Shown here piece after piece: positions 33,801-42,284 of a stretch of DNA of 64,000 bases. Under the pieces are notes generated by a model that saw nothing but the letters and a program-made list of their open reading frames with translations, was not told the origin of the DNA and did not search any database. The stretch's first letter is position 1; each line of letters starts with the position of its first letter. Position numbers and translations under genes: made by a program. Origin of the DNA: an uncultured Capnocytophaga sp. (GTDB lineage Bacteria > Bacteroidota > Bacteroidia > Flavobacteriales > Flavobacteriaceae); assembly GCF_937936315.1 (NCBI RefSeq), contig NZ_CALGWU010000057.1:62001-126000 (forward strand), in the 5' to 3' direction.

Positions 33801-34508
33801 TTATTTATTACTTGTCGCTTGATAGATACTAAAAATGCCTGCTAACAAATAAGAATAAGTGACTGTTACTCCTATTCCAAAGGAAAAAAGCCCTATCAAT
33901 AAGCATACCATTCCAAAGGCGGTAACGATAAGGGCTGTAAAAGGTGCTGTCATTATCCGTTGGTAACTATGTCCCATTGCTCTGAAAAGCGATTTTCCCT
34001 CCAATACGATAATGGGAACAGTGAGTACAAACACTAAGGATATGATAGTGGTAAGCGCTAAGCCTAAAGCGGCTGTTCCTATAGCGATAGCACCTACTGA
34101 CACTAAGGTTTTTAAGCACATTTGCAAAATCACGTGTCCTAAAATATCATTGGTTTCACGCATGTGATAGTAAGCAAAAAGGTTGCGGAAGGAAGGACGG
34201 CTGCCTCCTATCACCTCGGCGTAATTTTTGTAAACCCCTGCTGTAAAAGGAGTAATAATAGCATCAACCAGCAGACTGAAAAACCAAAATTTTATCAGGA
34301 AATGAGGCTGATTTACATAGGTTGTCAATCTTTCGGGGTCTTTGCTAAGTTCTACAATTCCCTCTATGGGCATTCCCCAAAGTGTTGTGAGTAACAAAGC
34401 GTATACTGTAAAAACCACTACAAATAAAATGAGGGCTCCCAAAAAGTGCGTGGCAAAAGTAGCTTGTACTAATTTTAATGCATTGATAAATACGTTCGAT
34501 AATTTCAT
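33801..34508 (-). CDS. Multi-pass membrane protein of unknown function
   Basis: 235 residues with about five or six hydrophobic helices. There are long apolar stretches at about 17-45, 70-90, 125-165 and 185-230, and no cleavable signal. A polar loop around residue 100 (SRPSFRNLFAYYHMRETNDI) probably faces the cytoplasm. I recognise no transporter or enzyme motif. It lies 9 bases after DUF3822 and 18 bases before DUF4197, so it belongs to the same operon. Confidence 0.75.
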   Translation of the reverse strand: MKLSNVFINALKLVQATFATHFLGALILFVVVFTVYALLLTTLWGMPIEGIVELSKDPERLTTYVNQPHFLIKFWFFSLLVDAIITPFTAGVYKNYAEVIGGSRPSFRNLFAYYHMRETNDILGHVILQMCLKTLVSVGAIAIGTAALGLALTTIISLVFVLTVPIIVLEGKSLFRAMGHSYQRIMTAPFTALIVTAFGMVCLLIGLFSFGIGVTVTYSYLLAGIFSIYQATSNK

Positions 34509-34517
34509 AGGATTAGG

Positions 34518-35360
34518 TTAAAAAGAATGAGCGATCACAAAATTTCTACGGATGAGTTGTTCATCCATTCCGACGGCAAAGTGTTGCTTGTGATATTTTA
34601 TAAGATATATATATCGCACGTAGTATTTTATTTTGCTATAGAAAAGAGCGGTAGGATCTACTTCACCAGTAATGTAAATGGGAACTTGCTCGGTATTGAT
34701 ATCTAGTTGTTCGATAGAAAATAGGATGTAGTATAAAAAATCTTCTATAGTTTCATAGGTAAATCGATTGAAGTAGTATAATTTTTTATTTTTGAAGACT
34801 ACAAAATAGAAAGACCCTACTTCGGCATAGATATACATCACCTCTAAAGGGTGAGAAGAGTAGTGTTTGAGGAACATTTTCAACAGAGAGGTAGCGAAGT
34901 GTTGATAGGAGAATCGTCCATAATAAGCTAACAAAGCGTTGTTTACAAATGTGTTAGGGACATAAGCATTTAGAGTTTCTACGGAAAGTATTTTGTCAAT
35001 TTCTACTGTATTGGGAGCTACATTATGTATATCGACACTGTATTTAAGATAGTCTAGCACTTCGTCCTTACCGCCATACAAGGATTGAGGTATAAGGGTA
35101 AAAATAGGGGTATTGTGTAGAACCCTGATAGTATTGAAATCTTGGCGAAGGTCTTCTTCACTTTTGATCACACGCTCTACTTGATCGTTTATTTCGTCCT
35201 GTGTTTTATAGTTAAAATTCACGGGGAAGTTATAAATAGACTCTACGCAGGCGAGCACAGGGTTAAACACACAAAAAGAAAGTCCATCCAAGTTGATTTG
35301 AATGGACAATTCCTTGAAATACGTTTCTAATTGTTTATTCTTTTGCGATTTTTGCGTCAT
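34518..35360 (-). CDS. DUF3822 family protein
   Basis: About 280 residues, conserved in Flavobacteriia. The fold looks like the actin-like ATPase-related group of type II secretion/pilus assembly proteins, from the pattern of strands and the length, but this is inference. ATG 35360 (MTQKSQKNKQLETYF) is chosen over a GTG or ATG seven residues upstream because it reduces overlap with the preceding gene to 26 bases. Features include LSIQINLDGLSFCVFN and YIYAEVGSFYFVVFKNKKLYY. It is translationally coupled to the anchored protein encoded just upstream. The exact role is unknown. Confidence 0.8.
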   Translation of the reverse strand: MTQKSQKNKQLETYFKELSIQINLDGLSFCVFNPVLACVESIYNFPVNFNYKTQDEINDQVERVIKSEEDLRQDFNTIRVLHNTPIFTLIPQSLYGGKDEVLDYLKYSVDIHNVAPNTVEIDKILSVETLNAYVPNTFVNNALLAYYGRFSYQHFATSLLKMFLKHYSSHPLEVMYIYAEVGSFYFVVFKNKKLYYFNRFTYETIEDFLYYILFSIEQLDINTEQVPIYITGEVDPTALFYSKIKYYVRYIYLIKYHKQHFAVGMDEQLIRRNFVIAHSF

Positions 35361-35997
35361 AAGAAGTTGGCCAGTTACCATTTACGGTAATTTCTTTTAG
35401 TGAACCTACTTGAATGTTAGGTCCTCTTACATCTTCTACAGAGGTTTTTTGAATTTCTTTAGCAACTAAATCTTTATCTAAACCTTTTAGTATATCTTCT
35501 TTAGCTACATACACTTGGAATACTGATGATTTAACATCATTTTTATCAGTAATCACACCAGTTTCCATTATAAATTTACCAGCGGGTACGCCTTTAAAAG
35601 TAGGCAAATCGCCCATAGTTTTGTAACGAGGGTCGTCTTTAAACAAGGAATCTTTTACTGATACATATCCTAAGGTATCAATACGCACTCCTTGACGCAT
35701 CACGTCAATGTTAAAACCTTTGTCGAACTCTACCCAGCTAGTATCGCGTTGAGAAGTGATGGTAAAGCGTGCATTTTCTACAAACTTAGTAAGTTCGTCG
35801 AAATTTTTAGCGTAAACACCATTAATTTTTAAATAAGCATCTTGAACATTGCGAATGTCCTTCAACTTTTTGATCACCTCAGTGTAGCGATTTTCCTTAA
35901 TTTTGTTAAATTCAATAGGACCTGTGATAGATCTGTAAATTAGGAAGCAGAACACGAATCCTAATAGATAAAATGCAATTTGTAAGATTTTTTTCAT
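35335..35997 (-). CDS. Membrane-anchored protein of unknown function
   Basis: 220 residues. An N-terminal hydrophobic helix (ILQIAFYLLGFVFCFLIY, about 4-21) is followed by an extracytoplasmic domain that starts with a long helix (RYTEVIKKLKDIRNVQDAYL). This anchor plus helix resembles pilin-like or pseudopilin-like layouts, but no prepilin peptidase site is clear. Its stop overlaps the DUF3822 start by 26 bases. A possible -7 element (TAGTTTTG) lies at 36044-36051 on the minus strand without a matching -33. No function can be assigned. Confidence 0.72.
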   Translation of the reverse strand: MKKILQIAFYLLGFVFCFLIYRSITGPIEFNKIKENRYTEVIKKLKDIRNVQDAYLKINGVYAKNFDELTKFVENARFTITSQRDTSWVEFDKGFNIDVMRQGVRIDTLGYVSVKDSLFKDDPRYKTMGDLPTFKGVPAGKFIMETGVITDKNDVKSSVFQVYVAKEDILKGLDKDLVAKEIQKTSVEDVRGPNIQVGSLKEITVNGNWPTSYDAKIAKE

Positions 35998-36123
35998 CGT
36001 TTTAATATTATATTAAATAAATTTTTTTTTGACTGGCATAGCGCAAAACTACAATCTTTTTTTGAAACTAAAAAATTATTTTAACTTTTTTTTTATATTT
36101 TTGTGCGCTCAATACTTTTTACG

Positions 36124-37512
36124 ATGGATGAAAAAGCCTTTCTCAACGCTCTCTTTCAGGCGTTTAAACATACCCCTACCCCCTCACAAGAAGTTGCCTT
36201 GCAAATGCTCACCAACTATCTTTTTGATGCTAATGCTGCAGAAAAGCTATTTTTGTTAAAAGGGTTTGCAGGTACAGGAAAAACATCTATCACTCGCTGC
36301 CTTATAGCAGCACTTCCTTTGATACACCACCAAGCGGTACTTTTGGCACCTACTGGTCGTGCTGCGAAAGTGATGTCGCATTTTGCTAAGAATCAAGCTT
36401 TCACTATCCATAAATACATCTACTACAGCACTGCTACGGGCACTGAAATATCTTTCAAACTGCGTGCCAATAAACACTACAATACCTTATTTATAGTAGA
36501 TGAGGCATCGATGCTCGCCGATATAGACGACCTGATGAGCTTTGTCTACTCGGGCAAAAATTGCAAGCTACTACTGATAGGTGATACAGCTCAGCTTCCT
36601 CCGATAGGTACTGAGGTGAGTCCGGCGTTGAGTGTGAGTCATTTAGAATATCAATACAACAAAGAAGTGCTCTCCACTACCCTCACTGAGGTGCTACGCC
36701 AAAAAAACAAATCGGGGATTTTGCGCAATGCTACCCGCCTGCGCAAAACGCTTTTCGGACAAGCTAAATCACCAGATTTTCTGTTCAACCTCAAAAATCC
36801 CGATGTAACCCGACTCACGGGTAGTGAAGAAATTGCCGATGCTATCAATGAGAGTTACGAGCTTTACGGAAGTGAGGAAACTGCTATTATTGTGCGCTCT
36901 AACAAGCGTGCTGTGGGATGGAATGCCTATATACGCCGCACGATCCTTGATATAGAAGATGAAATAGCTGCTGGTGACCTACTAATGGTCGTGAAAAACA
37001 ATTATTTTTGGTGTAAAAACAACCCCGAAGTGAGTTTTATTGCCAATGGTGACATTATAGAGGTGCTCCATATTTATAGTTTTTACGAAGAATACGGTTT
37101 TAGATTTGCTGAAGTTTCTGCACAACTCATTGATTACCCTAACCAACCGCCTTTTGATACTGTAATTCTCCTTAACACCCTTTACAGCGAATCGCCTGCC
37201 CTTACTCCCGCTGAAAACCAACGACTTTACGAAGAGGTGCTCGCTGATTATTACGATGAACCTTCATCGTACAAAAAGCACCAACAACTGAAAGAAAATC
37301 CGTACTTCAACGCTTTACAAGTGAAGTTCTCCTACGCTATCACCTGCCATAAAAGTCAAGGGGGACAATGGGATGTTATTTTTATTGAAAAACCTTACCT
37401 CCCTGAAGACTACGTAATTGACGAAAGTTACTACCGCTGGCTGTACACAGCCCTTACCCGCGCCAAACAACAAGTATATTTATTGGGATTCCCTGATACA
37501 GACTTTAATTAG
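36124..37512 (+). CDS. RecD-like ATP-dependent DNA helicase
   Basis: Superfamily 1B helicase/AAA ATPase (462 residues). ATG 36124 is preferred to a GTG at 36103, which falls inside a -7-like TATTTTTG. Visible motifs are Walker A LKGFAGTGKTSITR (about 47-54), motif Ia LLAPTGRAAKVMS, Walker B LFIVDEASMLAD, motif III LLLIGDTAQLPPIG and the UvrD-C2 region near the C-terminus (FSYAITCHKSQGGQWD, RWLYTALTRAKQQVYLLGF). It is shorter than RecD2 and lacks its N-terminal helix-hairpin domain. In Flavobacteriia this stand-alone helicase is common, and a role in recombination or repair is likely. Confidence 0.9.
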   Translation: MDEKAFLNALFQAFKHTPTPSQEVALQMLTNYLFDANAAEKLFLLKGFAGTGKTSITRCLIAALPLIHHQAVLLAPTGRAAKVMSHFAKNQAFTIHKYIYYSTATGTEISFKLRANKHYNTLFIVDEASMLADIDDLMSFVYSGKNCKLLLIGDTAQLPPIGTEVSPALSVSHLEYQYNKEVLSTTLTEVLRQKNKSGILRNATRLRKTLFGQAKSPDFLFNLKNPDVTRLTGSEEIADAINESYELYGSEETAIIVRSNKRAVGWNAYIRRTILDIEDEIAAGDLLMVVKNNYFWCKNNPEVSFIANGDIIEVLHIYSFYEEYGFRFAEVSAQLIDYPNQPPFDTVILLNTLYSESPALTPAENQRLYEEVLADYYDEPSSYKKHQQLKENPYFNALQVKFSYAITCHKSQGGQWDVIFIEKPYLPEDYVIDESYYRWLYTALTRAKQQVYLLGFPDTDFN

Positions 37513-37540
37513 GTAAGAGATAAGAGGTAAGAGGTAAGAA
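37511..37540. repeat. TAAGAG-type repeat behind the helicase gene
   Basis: AGGTAAGAGATAAGAGG followed by further TAAGAGG units starting at the stop codon. Same motif as at 19109, 42171 and 63940. The rest of the 211-base gap is AT-rich and holds the PadR promoter. Confidence 0.7.
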
Positions 37541-37665
37541 ATTTTAAAAAATCTCTAATTTAATCACTACGCTTTAGAACCTTATAAAAACATATATTCA
37601 ATTACTTACTTAATTACCTCCCCCTACTCTATTGAGAATTATCAAAAAAAAATTAGTACTATGTA

Positions 37666-37696
37666 TTGCATATTACTATTTTTTACCATAACTTTG
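37666..37696 (+). promoter_or_regulatory. Promoter of the padR-pspC operon
   Basis: TTG 37666-37668, 20 bases, TAACTTTG 37689-37696, about 27 bases before the PadR start. PadR proteins often repress their own promoter, but no clear ATGT-type dyad was verified. Confidence 0.7.
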
Positions 37697-37723
37697 CCCT
37701 CGATTTGATAAATCTACAGAATT

Positions 37724-38056
37724 ATGGAAGAAATCAATACTGAAAAAATTAAAACCCAAATGCGCAAGGGTATCTTAGAGATGTGCATACTCTCGGCTAT
37801 CAACAAAAGTAAAGAAGCCTATGTATCCGACCTTATAGATGCTCTCAAATCTGCTGATATGATTGTGGTAGAAGGTACACTCTACCCACTTCTCACCCGA
37901 TTGAAGAATGCCGGACTACTCGCCTACCAATGGAAAGAATCGACCTCGGGACCTCCACGCAAATACTATGTGCTTACCGAAGGAGGTAAACGCTTTCTTG
38001 AAGAAACTGTAAAAGCGTGGCGTGAATTACAAACTATGATAAACAAACTCATTTAG
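37724..38056 (+). CDS. PadR family transcriptional regulator
   Basis: Winged-helix repressor (110 residues, PadR subfamily 2). The N-terminal helix has MRKGILEMCILSAINKSKEA, then the recognition region VVEGTLYPLLTRLKNAGLLA and the wing SGPPRKYYVLTEGGKRFL, with a final dimerisation helix. It is followed three bases later by the PspC-domain membrane gene. This pair is conserved in Bacteroidota, so the regulator probably controls a membrane-stress response together with PspC. Signal or ligand unknown. Confidence 0.93.
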   Translation: MEEINTEKIKTQMRKGILEMCILSAINKSKEAYVSDLIDALKSADMIVVEGTLYPLLTRLKNAGLLAYQWKESTSGPPRKYYVLTEGGKRFLEETVKAWRELQTMINKLI

Positions 38057-38059
38057 ATT

Positions 38060-39805
38060 ATGGATAAAGTAAAAAACATCAGTTTGGGTGGTTTTTCTTT
38101 TACAATTGAAGAAACTGCCTACAACGCTCTCAACACCTATCTTGTTGAGGTGCATAAACATCTAAGTACCAATGCCGATAGAGACGAAATTCTATACGAC
38201 ATTGAACAGCGTATGGCTGAACTGCTCAAAGAGCAAATGAAAGGACGTGAAGTGGTTATCAGCCAAGATATTCAATACCTAATAAGCGTTTTAGGTCGTC
38301 CTGAACAATACGTTGATGATGAGGAAAATAGTGCCTCTACACCTCAGTTTTCTAACTCTTTTAAAGGTAGAAAACTCTACAGAGATATAGATGACAAAAA
38401 ATTAGGTGGTGTACTTTCAGGCATCAGTCATTATTTTAAATGGGACGTTACGTTACTGCGTATTGTTTTTGCTTTACTCATTTTTGCTAATATTTCTTTT
38501 TTTGCTTTCAGTGTTAATGGCAAAGGCATTTCGTTTACTTCTACCCTTATTGTATTGTATTTCATCTTTTGGGGTGTAGTTCCAGCAGCTGTTACAACTT
38601 CTGAAAAACTTGAAATGAAAGGTGAGGAAGTAAATTTAGATACCTTGTCTAACTTCAAAACAAGCTTTCCTCCACAGAGAAGAGAGTGGACGAAAAGCCT
38701 TACTGACAAGAAAATAGCGGGAGTTTTAGGGGGACTTGCTCTTTATCTATCTATCAATAGCACTTGGTTACGCATTGCCTATGTAGCAGTAGTTTTATTT
38801 TCTTTGCCTATTTTTCATCAAATGGGTGTATTGGCAATTATCGGCTATTTTATCTTAGCGGCAGTACTTAAAAATCCTACTTTGGCTACTGAAGAGGTTC
38901 ATTCTTTAAAAAGTTCGGATACAGCAATAACATCTCCTCAACGAAGTAACTTTTTCTTTATGTTACTCAAAGGTGTTTTCTATTTCATAGCTATAGTGAT
39001 ATGTATTCCTCTGTTTATAGCACTTATAGGTACGATTATCAGTATCTTTGGCGCAACTATTGCTGGCGGTGTTACCCTGCTTACCCTGAATGATTACTTA
39101 CCTTATCTATTGGCACATCAATGGCAAGTTGTTGTATTGTACCTCGCTTCAGGTTTACTGTTGTTAGTGCCTATCTCATTAATATTGTTATTAGCTCTTA
39201 AACTTTTTACCAAAGGATTTCGTACGCCTAAAGCGTGGGTAGTAGCTAATGTGCTCTGTTTAGTGGTAGGGATAATGCTTTTACTCACCGTATTAGGAAG
39301 TGTAGGTAAAGAATTTGTAACAGCAGGTAAAGTAGAAACAAAAATACCCATCACCTCTACCACCGATACTTTGTTTATCAGTGAAAAAACCTCTACACCT
39401 TACGATGGATTTGTATCACTACACGAAAGGGGAATTGATTTGAGAAATAACGTATACTTTACTGATATACAAACCACTAACGATTCAGTACCCTACCTTT
39501 TAATCACTAAAAAATCTAAAGGAAGAACTGTGAGTGAGGCTACCGAGAACGCTTCTCGGTTAGAGTTTCCTATAGAGTTTAACAAGAATGTAATAGAGCT
39601 TCCTAACCATTATACACTGAAAAAAGGCAATGTGTTTAGAAATCAAGAAGTGAAAGTAAGTTTGTGTGTGCCTGCGGGCAAATACGTAAAAACTATTGCT
39701 AATAGACAGTTCTATATGTTTCGAAAATGGCATCCTATTCTCGAAAAGAATGCCCTATACAAAGTTACTAAAGACTCCATTATTCAGGTAACGAGTAAGA
39801 AGTAA
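38060..39805 (+). CDS. PspC domain-containing membrane protein with two PspC modules
   Basis: 581 residues. A cytoplasmic N-terminal segment (NISLGGFSFTIEETAY, about 1-95) precedes a first PspC module (GRKLYRDIDDKKLGGVLSGI plus helix, about 105-145) and a second one (KSLTDKKIAGVLGGLALYLS, about 210-260). Several more membrane helices lie between 290 and 425, and an extracytoplasmic beta-rich C-terminal domain follows. PspC proteins take part in phage-shock-type envelope stress responses, and two copies fused to a long C-terminal domain is the usual Flavobacteriia form. Co-transcribed with PadR. Its stop lies three bases from the stop of the convergent methyltransferase gene. Confidence 0.9.
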   Translation: MDKVKNISLGGFSFTIEETAYNALNTYLVEVHKHLSTNADRDEILYDIEQRMAELLKEQMKGREVVISQDIQYLISVLGRPEQYVDDEENSASTPQFSNSFKGRKLYRDIDDKKLGGVLSGISHYFKWDVTLLRIVFALLIFANISFFAFSVNGKGISFTSTLIVLYFIFWGVVPAAVTTSEKLEMKGEEVNLDTLSNFKTSFPPQRREWTKSLTDKKIAGVLGGLALYLSINSTWLRIAYVAVVLFSLPIFHQMGVLAIIGYFILAAVLKNPTLATEEVHSLKSSDTAITSPQRSNFFFMLLKGVFYFIAIVICIPLFIALIGTIISIFGATIAGGVTLLTLNDYLPYLLAHQWQVVVLYLASGLLLLVPISLILLLALKLFTKGFRTPKAWVVANVLCLVVGIMLLLTVLGSVGKEFVTAGKVETKIPITSTTDTLFISEKTSTPYDGFVSLHERGIDLRNNVYFTDIQTTNDSVPYLLITKKSKGRTVSEATENASRLEFPIEFNKNVIELPNHYTLKKGNVFRNQEVKVSLCVPAGKYVKTIANRQFYMFRKWHPILEKNALYKVTKDSIIQVTSKK

Positions 39806-39808
39806 CAA

Positions 39809-41122
39809 TTAAGAATTAACGATCACAGCGGCTTGGGTGGGGCATACGCCATTGATTTTATCGCCTATACCTACATAGCGCACTTCGTACTGAGGATAAG
39901 GTGCGAGCACCTCGCTGATAAAAGCGCGAAACTCCTCGTCATTCCACTCAAAATGGTGGTCGTCGTGGCGGATAGCGTTCTGAGGGTCATCAAAATAATA
40001 CTTGTTGAACCTGCTATCGGGGGTGGTGATAATTATCTTGTGGAAAGGGATTTGCAAACATCTTTCTACCAAAGCCTTAGCATCGGCAGGAGTGTTGTGT
40101 TCAATCACTTCGGTAAGGAGGATATTCACCGGTTTTTGGTATGCAAAATCATCTAAACTACGCAGGAACACAAGGTTGTCAGTCTCCATTTTGTAAGAAA
40201 GACTTTTGGCATACTCGGCTACAGCAGGGTCTATATCAGTTGCAAAATAAGGGTGGTTATAGTTGTAGTTCTTGCGCATAAAACGACGATAATATTTCAG
40301 TTCACCACAACCAATATCCAAAATAGGAAAGTCGAAACCAAACTCCTTCACCGCAAACTCCATACGGCTACCGTGAGTATCGGTAAATTGGAACTCAATA
40401 TCAAGTCCTTTAGCTTTGAAATACGCCTCGAAAGCAGGTTTAATTTCATTGAGTTGGCGTTCGCTTTTCACAGCACGTTTGATAAAGAGATAGAACACAA
40501 AATAAGGCACATCGTCTATATTGGTGAGGATACGCGCGTATTTCTGTGCAAAAAAGTCGTCTATGTAAGTATATTCGCCATATTCATTGGTAATATGCGT
40601 AATCACAGCTATAAAGCTGAGCAAGTTGAGCGCCTCAAAAATGGTTTTTCCTTCTATTTTAAGGGCTACATTATTACCGATAAGAGGTGTGATTTGGCAA
40701 TTTTTGAAATAACGTTCCATTAAAAAACGTCCGCCACTGTACCAAGAAGAATTGATATAGAGGTTTTTAACCTCAATAGTACACGGCTGGTTATCCACCT
40801 CACTGCGCTTTTTGCCCAACCATTTGATTTCCTGCTCGAAATAAGATTCTTTTTCCTGCAATTGGTCTTTGAAAAATTCGTTGCAACAATGCAAGATTAC
40901 CAAAGGCGAACAATAGCTTTGGAAATCAATTTGGTTGCTCTCTTCAGGTAGATAACTGTAACGAGTATCTTGGAAAACTACATCATACTGATGCGCATTT
41001 ACCGCATTACCTATGAGTTGCCCATTGCGAAGGGATTTGGCGTAGATACCAAAATCAGTATTGGGGTTTTTATTGAGAACATCCAATAAGTGAGGATTGT
41101 TGGAACGTATTTGAATAACCAT
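39809..41122 (-). CDS. Hen1-like SAM-dependent methyltransferase
   Basis: 437 residues. The C-terminal half is a class I methyltransferase: SAM motif FPILDIGCGELKYYRR, acidic loop YFATDIDPAVAEYAKSL, then LLTEVIEHNTPADAKA (residues about 336-351), KIIITTPDSRFNKYYF and HDDHHFEWNDEEFRAF (about 386-401). EVIEH together with the later H-x-FEW motif is the metal-binding signature of Hen1, the enzyme that 2'-O-methylates RNA 3' ends, so the divalent-metal site (Glu338, Glu341, His342, a later His) seems intact. The first 230 residues match no domain I know. Bacterial Hen1 usually works with the repair enzyme Pnkp, but no such gene is in this window. A strong promoter is at 41149-41178. Confidence 0.78.
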   Translation of the reverse strand: MVIQIRSNNPHLLDVLNKNPNTDFGIYAKSLRNGQLIGNAVNAHQYDVVFQDTRYSYLPEESNQIDFQSYCSPLVILHCCNEFFKDQLQEKESYFEQEIKWLGKKRSEVDNQPCTIEVKNLYINSSWYSGGRFLMERYFKNCQITPLIGNNVALKIEGKTIFEALNLLSFIAVITHITNEYGEYTYIDDFFAQKYARILTNIDDVPYFVFYLFIKRAVKSERQLNEIKPAFEAYFKAKGLDIEFQFTDTHGSRMEFAVKEFGFDFPILDIGCGELKYYRRFMRKNYNYNHPYFATDIDPAVAEYAKSLSYKMETDNLVFLRSLDDFAYQKPVNILLTEVIEHNTPADAKALVERCLQIPFHKIIITTPDSRFNKYYFDDPQNAIRHDDHHFEWNDEEFRAFISEVLAPYPQYEVRYVGIGDKINGVCPTQAAVIVNS

Positions 41123-41148
41123 AATCTACCTATTTACTAATGAATGGA

Positions 41149-41178
41149 CAAAAGTAATATTTTTTAATGAGTACACAA
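41149..41178 (-). promoter_or_regulatory. Promoter of the Hen1-like gene
   Basis: Minus-strand TTG (41178-41176), 19 bases, TACTTTTG (41156-41149), 27 bases before the ATG. Faces away from the promoter of the 2TM gene, 20 bases apart. Confidence 0.75.
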
Positions 41179-41197
41179 AATTGATATACCAACAAAT

Positions 41198-41227
41198 TTG
41201 CTAATTGATAAATTATACTTATTTTTG
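41198..41227 (+). promoter_or_regulatory. Promoter of the 2TM-folA operon
   Basis: TTG 41198-41200, 19 bases, TATTTTTG 41220-41227, 27 bases before the 2TM start. Confidence 0.75.
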
Positions 41228-41253
41228 CGCCTGAATATTAAAAGATAAATAAA

Positions 41254-41682
41254 ATGGCAGACACTCAACAACTCACTCCCGAACAATACGAACTTTTCAA
41301 AAACGCCGAAAAGCGCCTTAAACAAAAGAGACTTTTGTATATTCACTTTTTTGTAATGGTTTTAGGCTGTATATTTTTTGCTGTTGCCAATAAAGTGCTC
41401 AACTATGGTGTAAACTATAATTGGTATATTTGGGCGAGCCTTATTTGGCTTTTCTTTTGGCTATGGCACGCAATGAACGTGTTCATTTTCAATCGCTTTT
41501 TAGGTAAACAATGGCAAGAAAAACAACGCGAACAACTCATTGCTGCCCAACAGAAAAAACTCATCAGAATGGAAGCCGCTGTGGAAAAAGAATTTGCCTC
41601 ACAAAAAGAGCAAGCGCAACGTGAATTATCAGCTGAAGAAACTGCACAAAGTTCTACTTCCAACACAAATCCTACAGTGTAA
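41254..41682 (+). CDS. 2TM domain-containing membrane protein
   Basis: 142 residues. Two membrane helices (about 31-48 and 58-78) are joined by a short loop and preceded by the conserved NAEKRLKQKRLLYIHFFV. A Gln/Glu-rich cytoplasmic coiled tail follows. This small family is widespread in Bacteroidota, where it sometimes occurs fused to histidine kinases. The stand-alone form has no known function. It shares a promoter with folA, which starts five bases after its stop. Confidence 0.88.
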   Translation: MADTQQLTPEQYELFKNAEKRLKQKRLLYIHFFVMVLGCIFFAVANKVLNYGVNYNWYIWASLIWLFFWLWHAMNVFIFNRFLGKQWQEKQREQLIAAQQKKLIRMEAAVEKEFASQKEQAQRELSAEETAQSSTSNTNPTV

Positions 41683-41687
41683 ATTCT

Positions 41688-42176
41688 ATGATTACTCTTA
41701 TAGCTGCCGCCGATGAGCACAATGCTTTGGGCAAAGGAAGCGATTTGCTTTGGCATTTGCCAGAAGATTTCAAACATTTCAAACGCCTCACTACAGGGCA
41801 TTGCATTATTATGGGGCGGAAAACGTTTGAGACTTTTCCTAAACCCTTGCCTAATCGCACCCATATAGTGATTACACGTCAAAAAGACTATATAAAAGAA
41901 GGCATCATAGTAGTAAATTCGTTAGAGGAAGCTATTGAAAAAGCACTTGCCATAGACCCCAACCCTTATGTGATAGGAGGTGGTGAAATCTACGCTCAAG
42001 CATTGCCTCTTGCCGATGTGATAGAGTTCACACGTGTGCACCACACTTTCCCAGAAGCTGATGTGTTTTTCCCTAAATTTAACACTGAAGAATGGGAGTT
42101 AGTAAGCTCTGAACCCTTTGAAAAAGACGAAAGACACGCTTATAATTTTACTTTTGAAAAATACTTGAAGAGGTAA
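41688..42176 (+). CDS. folA: Dihydrofolate reductase
   Basis: 162 residues. NADPH-dependent reduction of dihydrofolate to tetrahydrofolate, needed for thymidylate and purine synthesis, and the target of trimethoprim. Sequence features are MITLIAAADEHNALGKG (Met20-loop region), DLLWHLPEDFKHFK with the catalytic acid Asp27, IIMGRKTFETFPKPLPNR for NADPH binding and YVIGGGEIYAQALPLAD. Length is typical of chromosomal DHFR. It is co-transcribed with the 2TM gene and followed by a TAAGAG-type repeat and a terminator. Confidence 0.96.
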   Translation: MITLIAAADEHNALGKGSDLLWHLPEDFKHFKRLTTGHCIIMGRKTFETFPKPLPNRTHIVITRQKDYIKEGIIVVNSLEEAIEKALAIDPNPYVIGGGEIYAQALPLADVIEFTRVHHTFPEADVFFPKFNTEEWELVSSEPFEKDERHAYNFTFEKYLKR

Positions 42177-42192
42177 GAGATAAGAGGTAAGA
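42171..42192. repeat. TAAGAG-type repeat at the folA stop
   Basis: AGGTAAGAGATAAGAGGTAA; the first TAA is the folA stop codon. Same family as at 19109, 37511 and 63940. Confidence 0.7.
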
Positions 42193-42204
42193 AAAATAAA
42201 AAAG

Positions 42205-42228
42205 GCTGTCTAAATAGACAGCTTTTTT
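42205..42228 (+). terminator. folA terminator
   Basis: Stem GCTGTCTA / TAGACAGC with a two-base loop followed by TTTTTT, and an A-run before it. Probably works for folA and possibly for the convergent receptor gene. Confidence 0.8.
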
Positions 42229-42248
42229 AATATTATAAAGGTTTTGTT

Positions 42249-42279
42249 TTGTAGGGGCATTTGCAAAACGCCCCTACAA
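42249..42279 (-). terminator. Hairpin after the TonB-dependent receptor
   Basis: Perfect 10-base arms TTGTAGGGGC and GCCCCTACAA around an 11-base loop, ending 5 bases from the receptor stop. A GTAGGGGC..GCCCCTAC hairpin of this kind recurs in many genomes, so it may be both a dispersed repeat and a 3'-end structure. Confidence 0.55.
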
Positions 42280-42284
42280 TGTAA

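Noticed and set aside
42241..42284. Hairpin behind the receptor gene as a small RNA gene
   Set aside because: No separate promoter is seen; the GTAGGGGC-type hairpin is better explained as a 3'-end structure or dispersed repeat.
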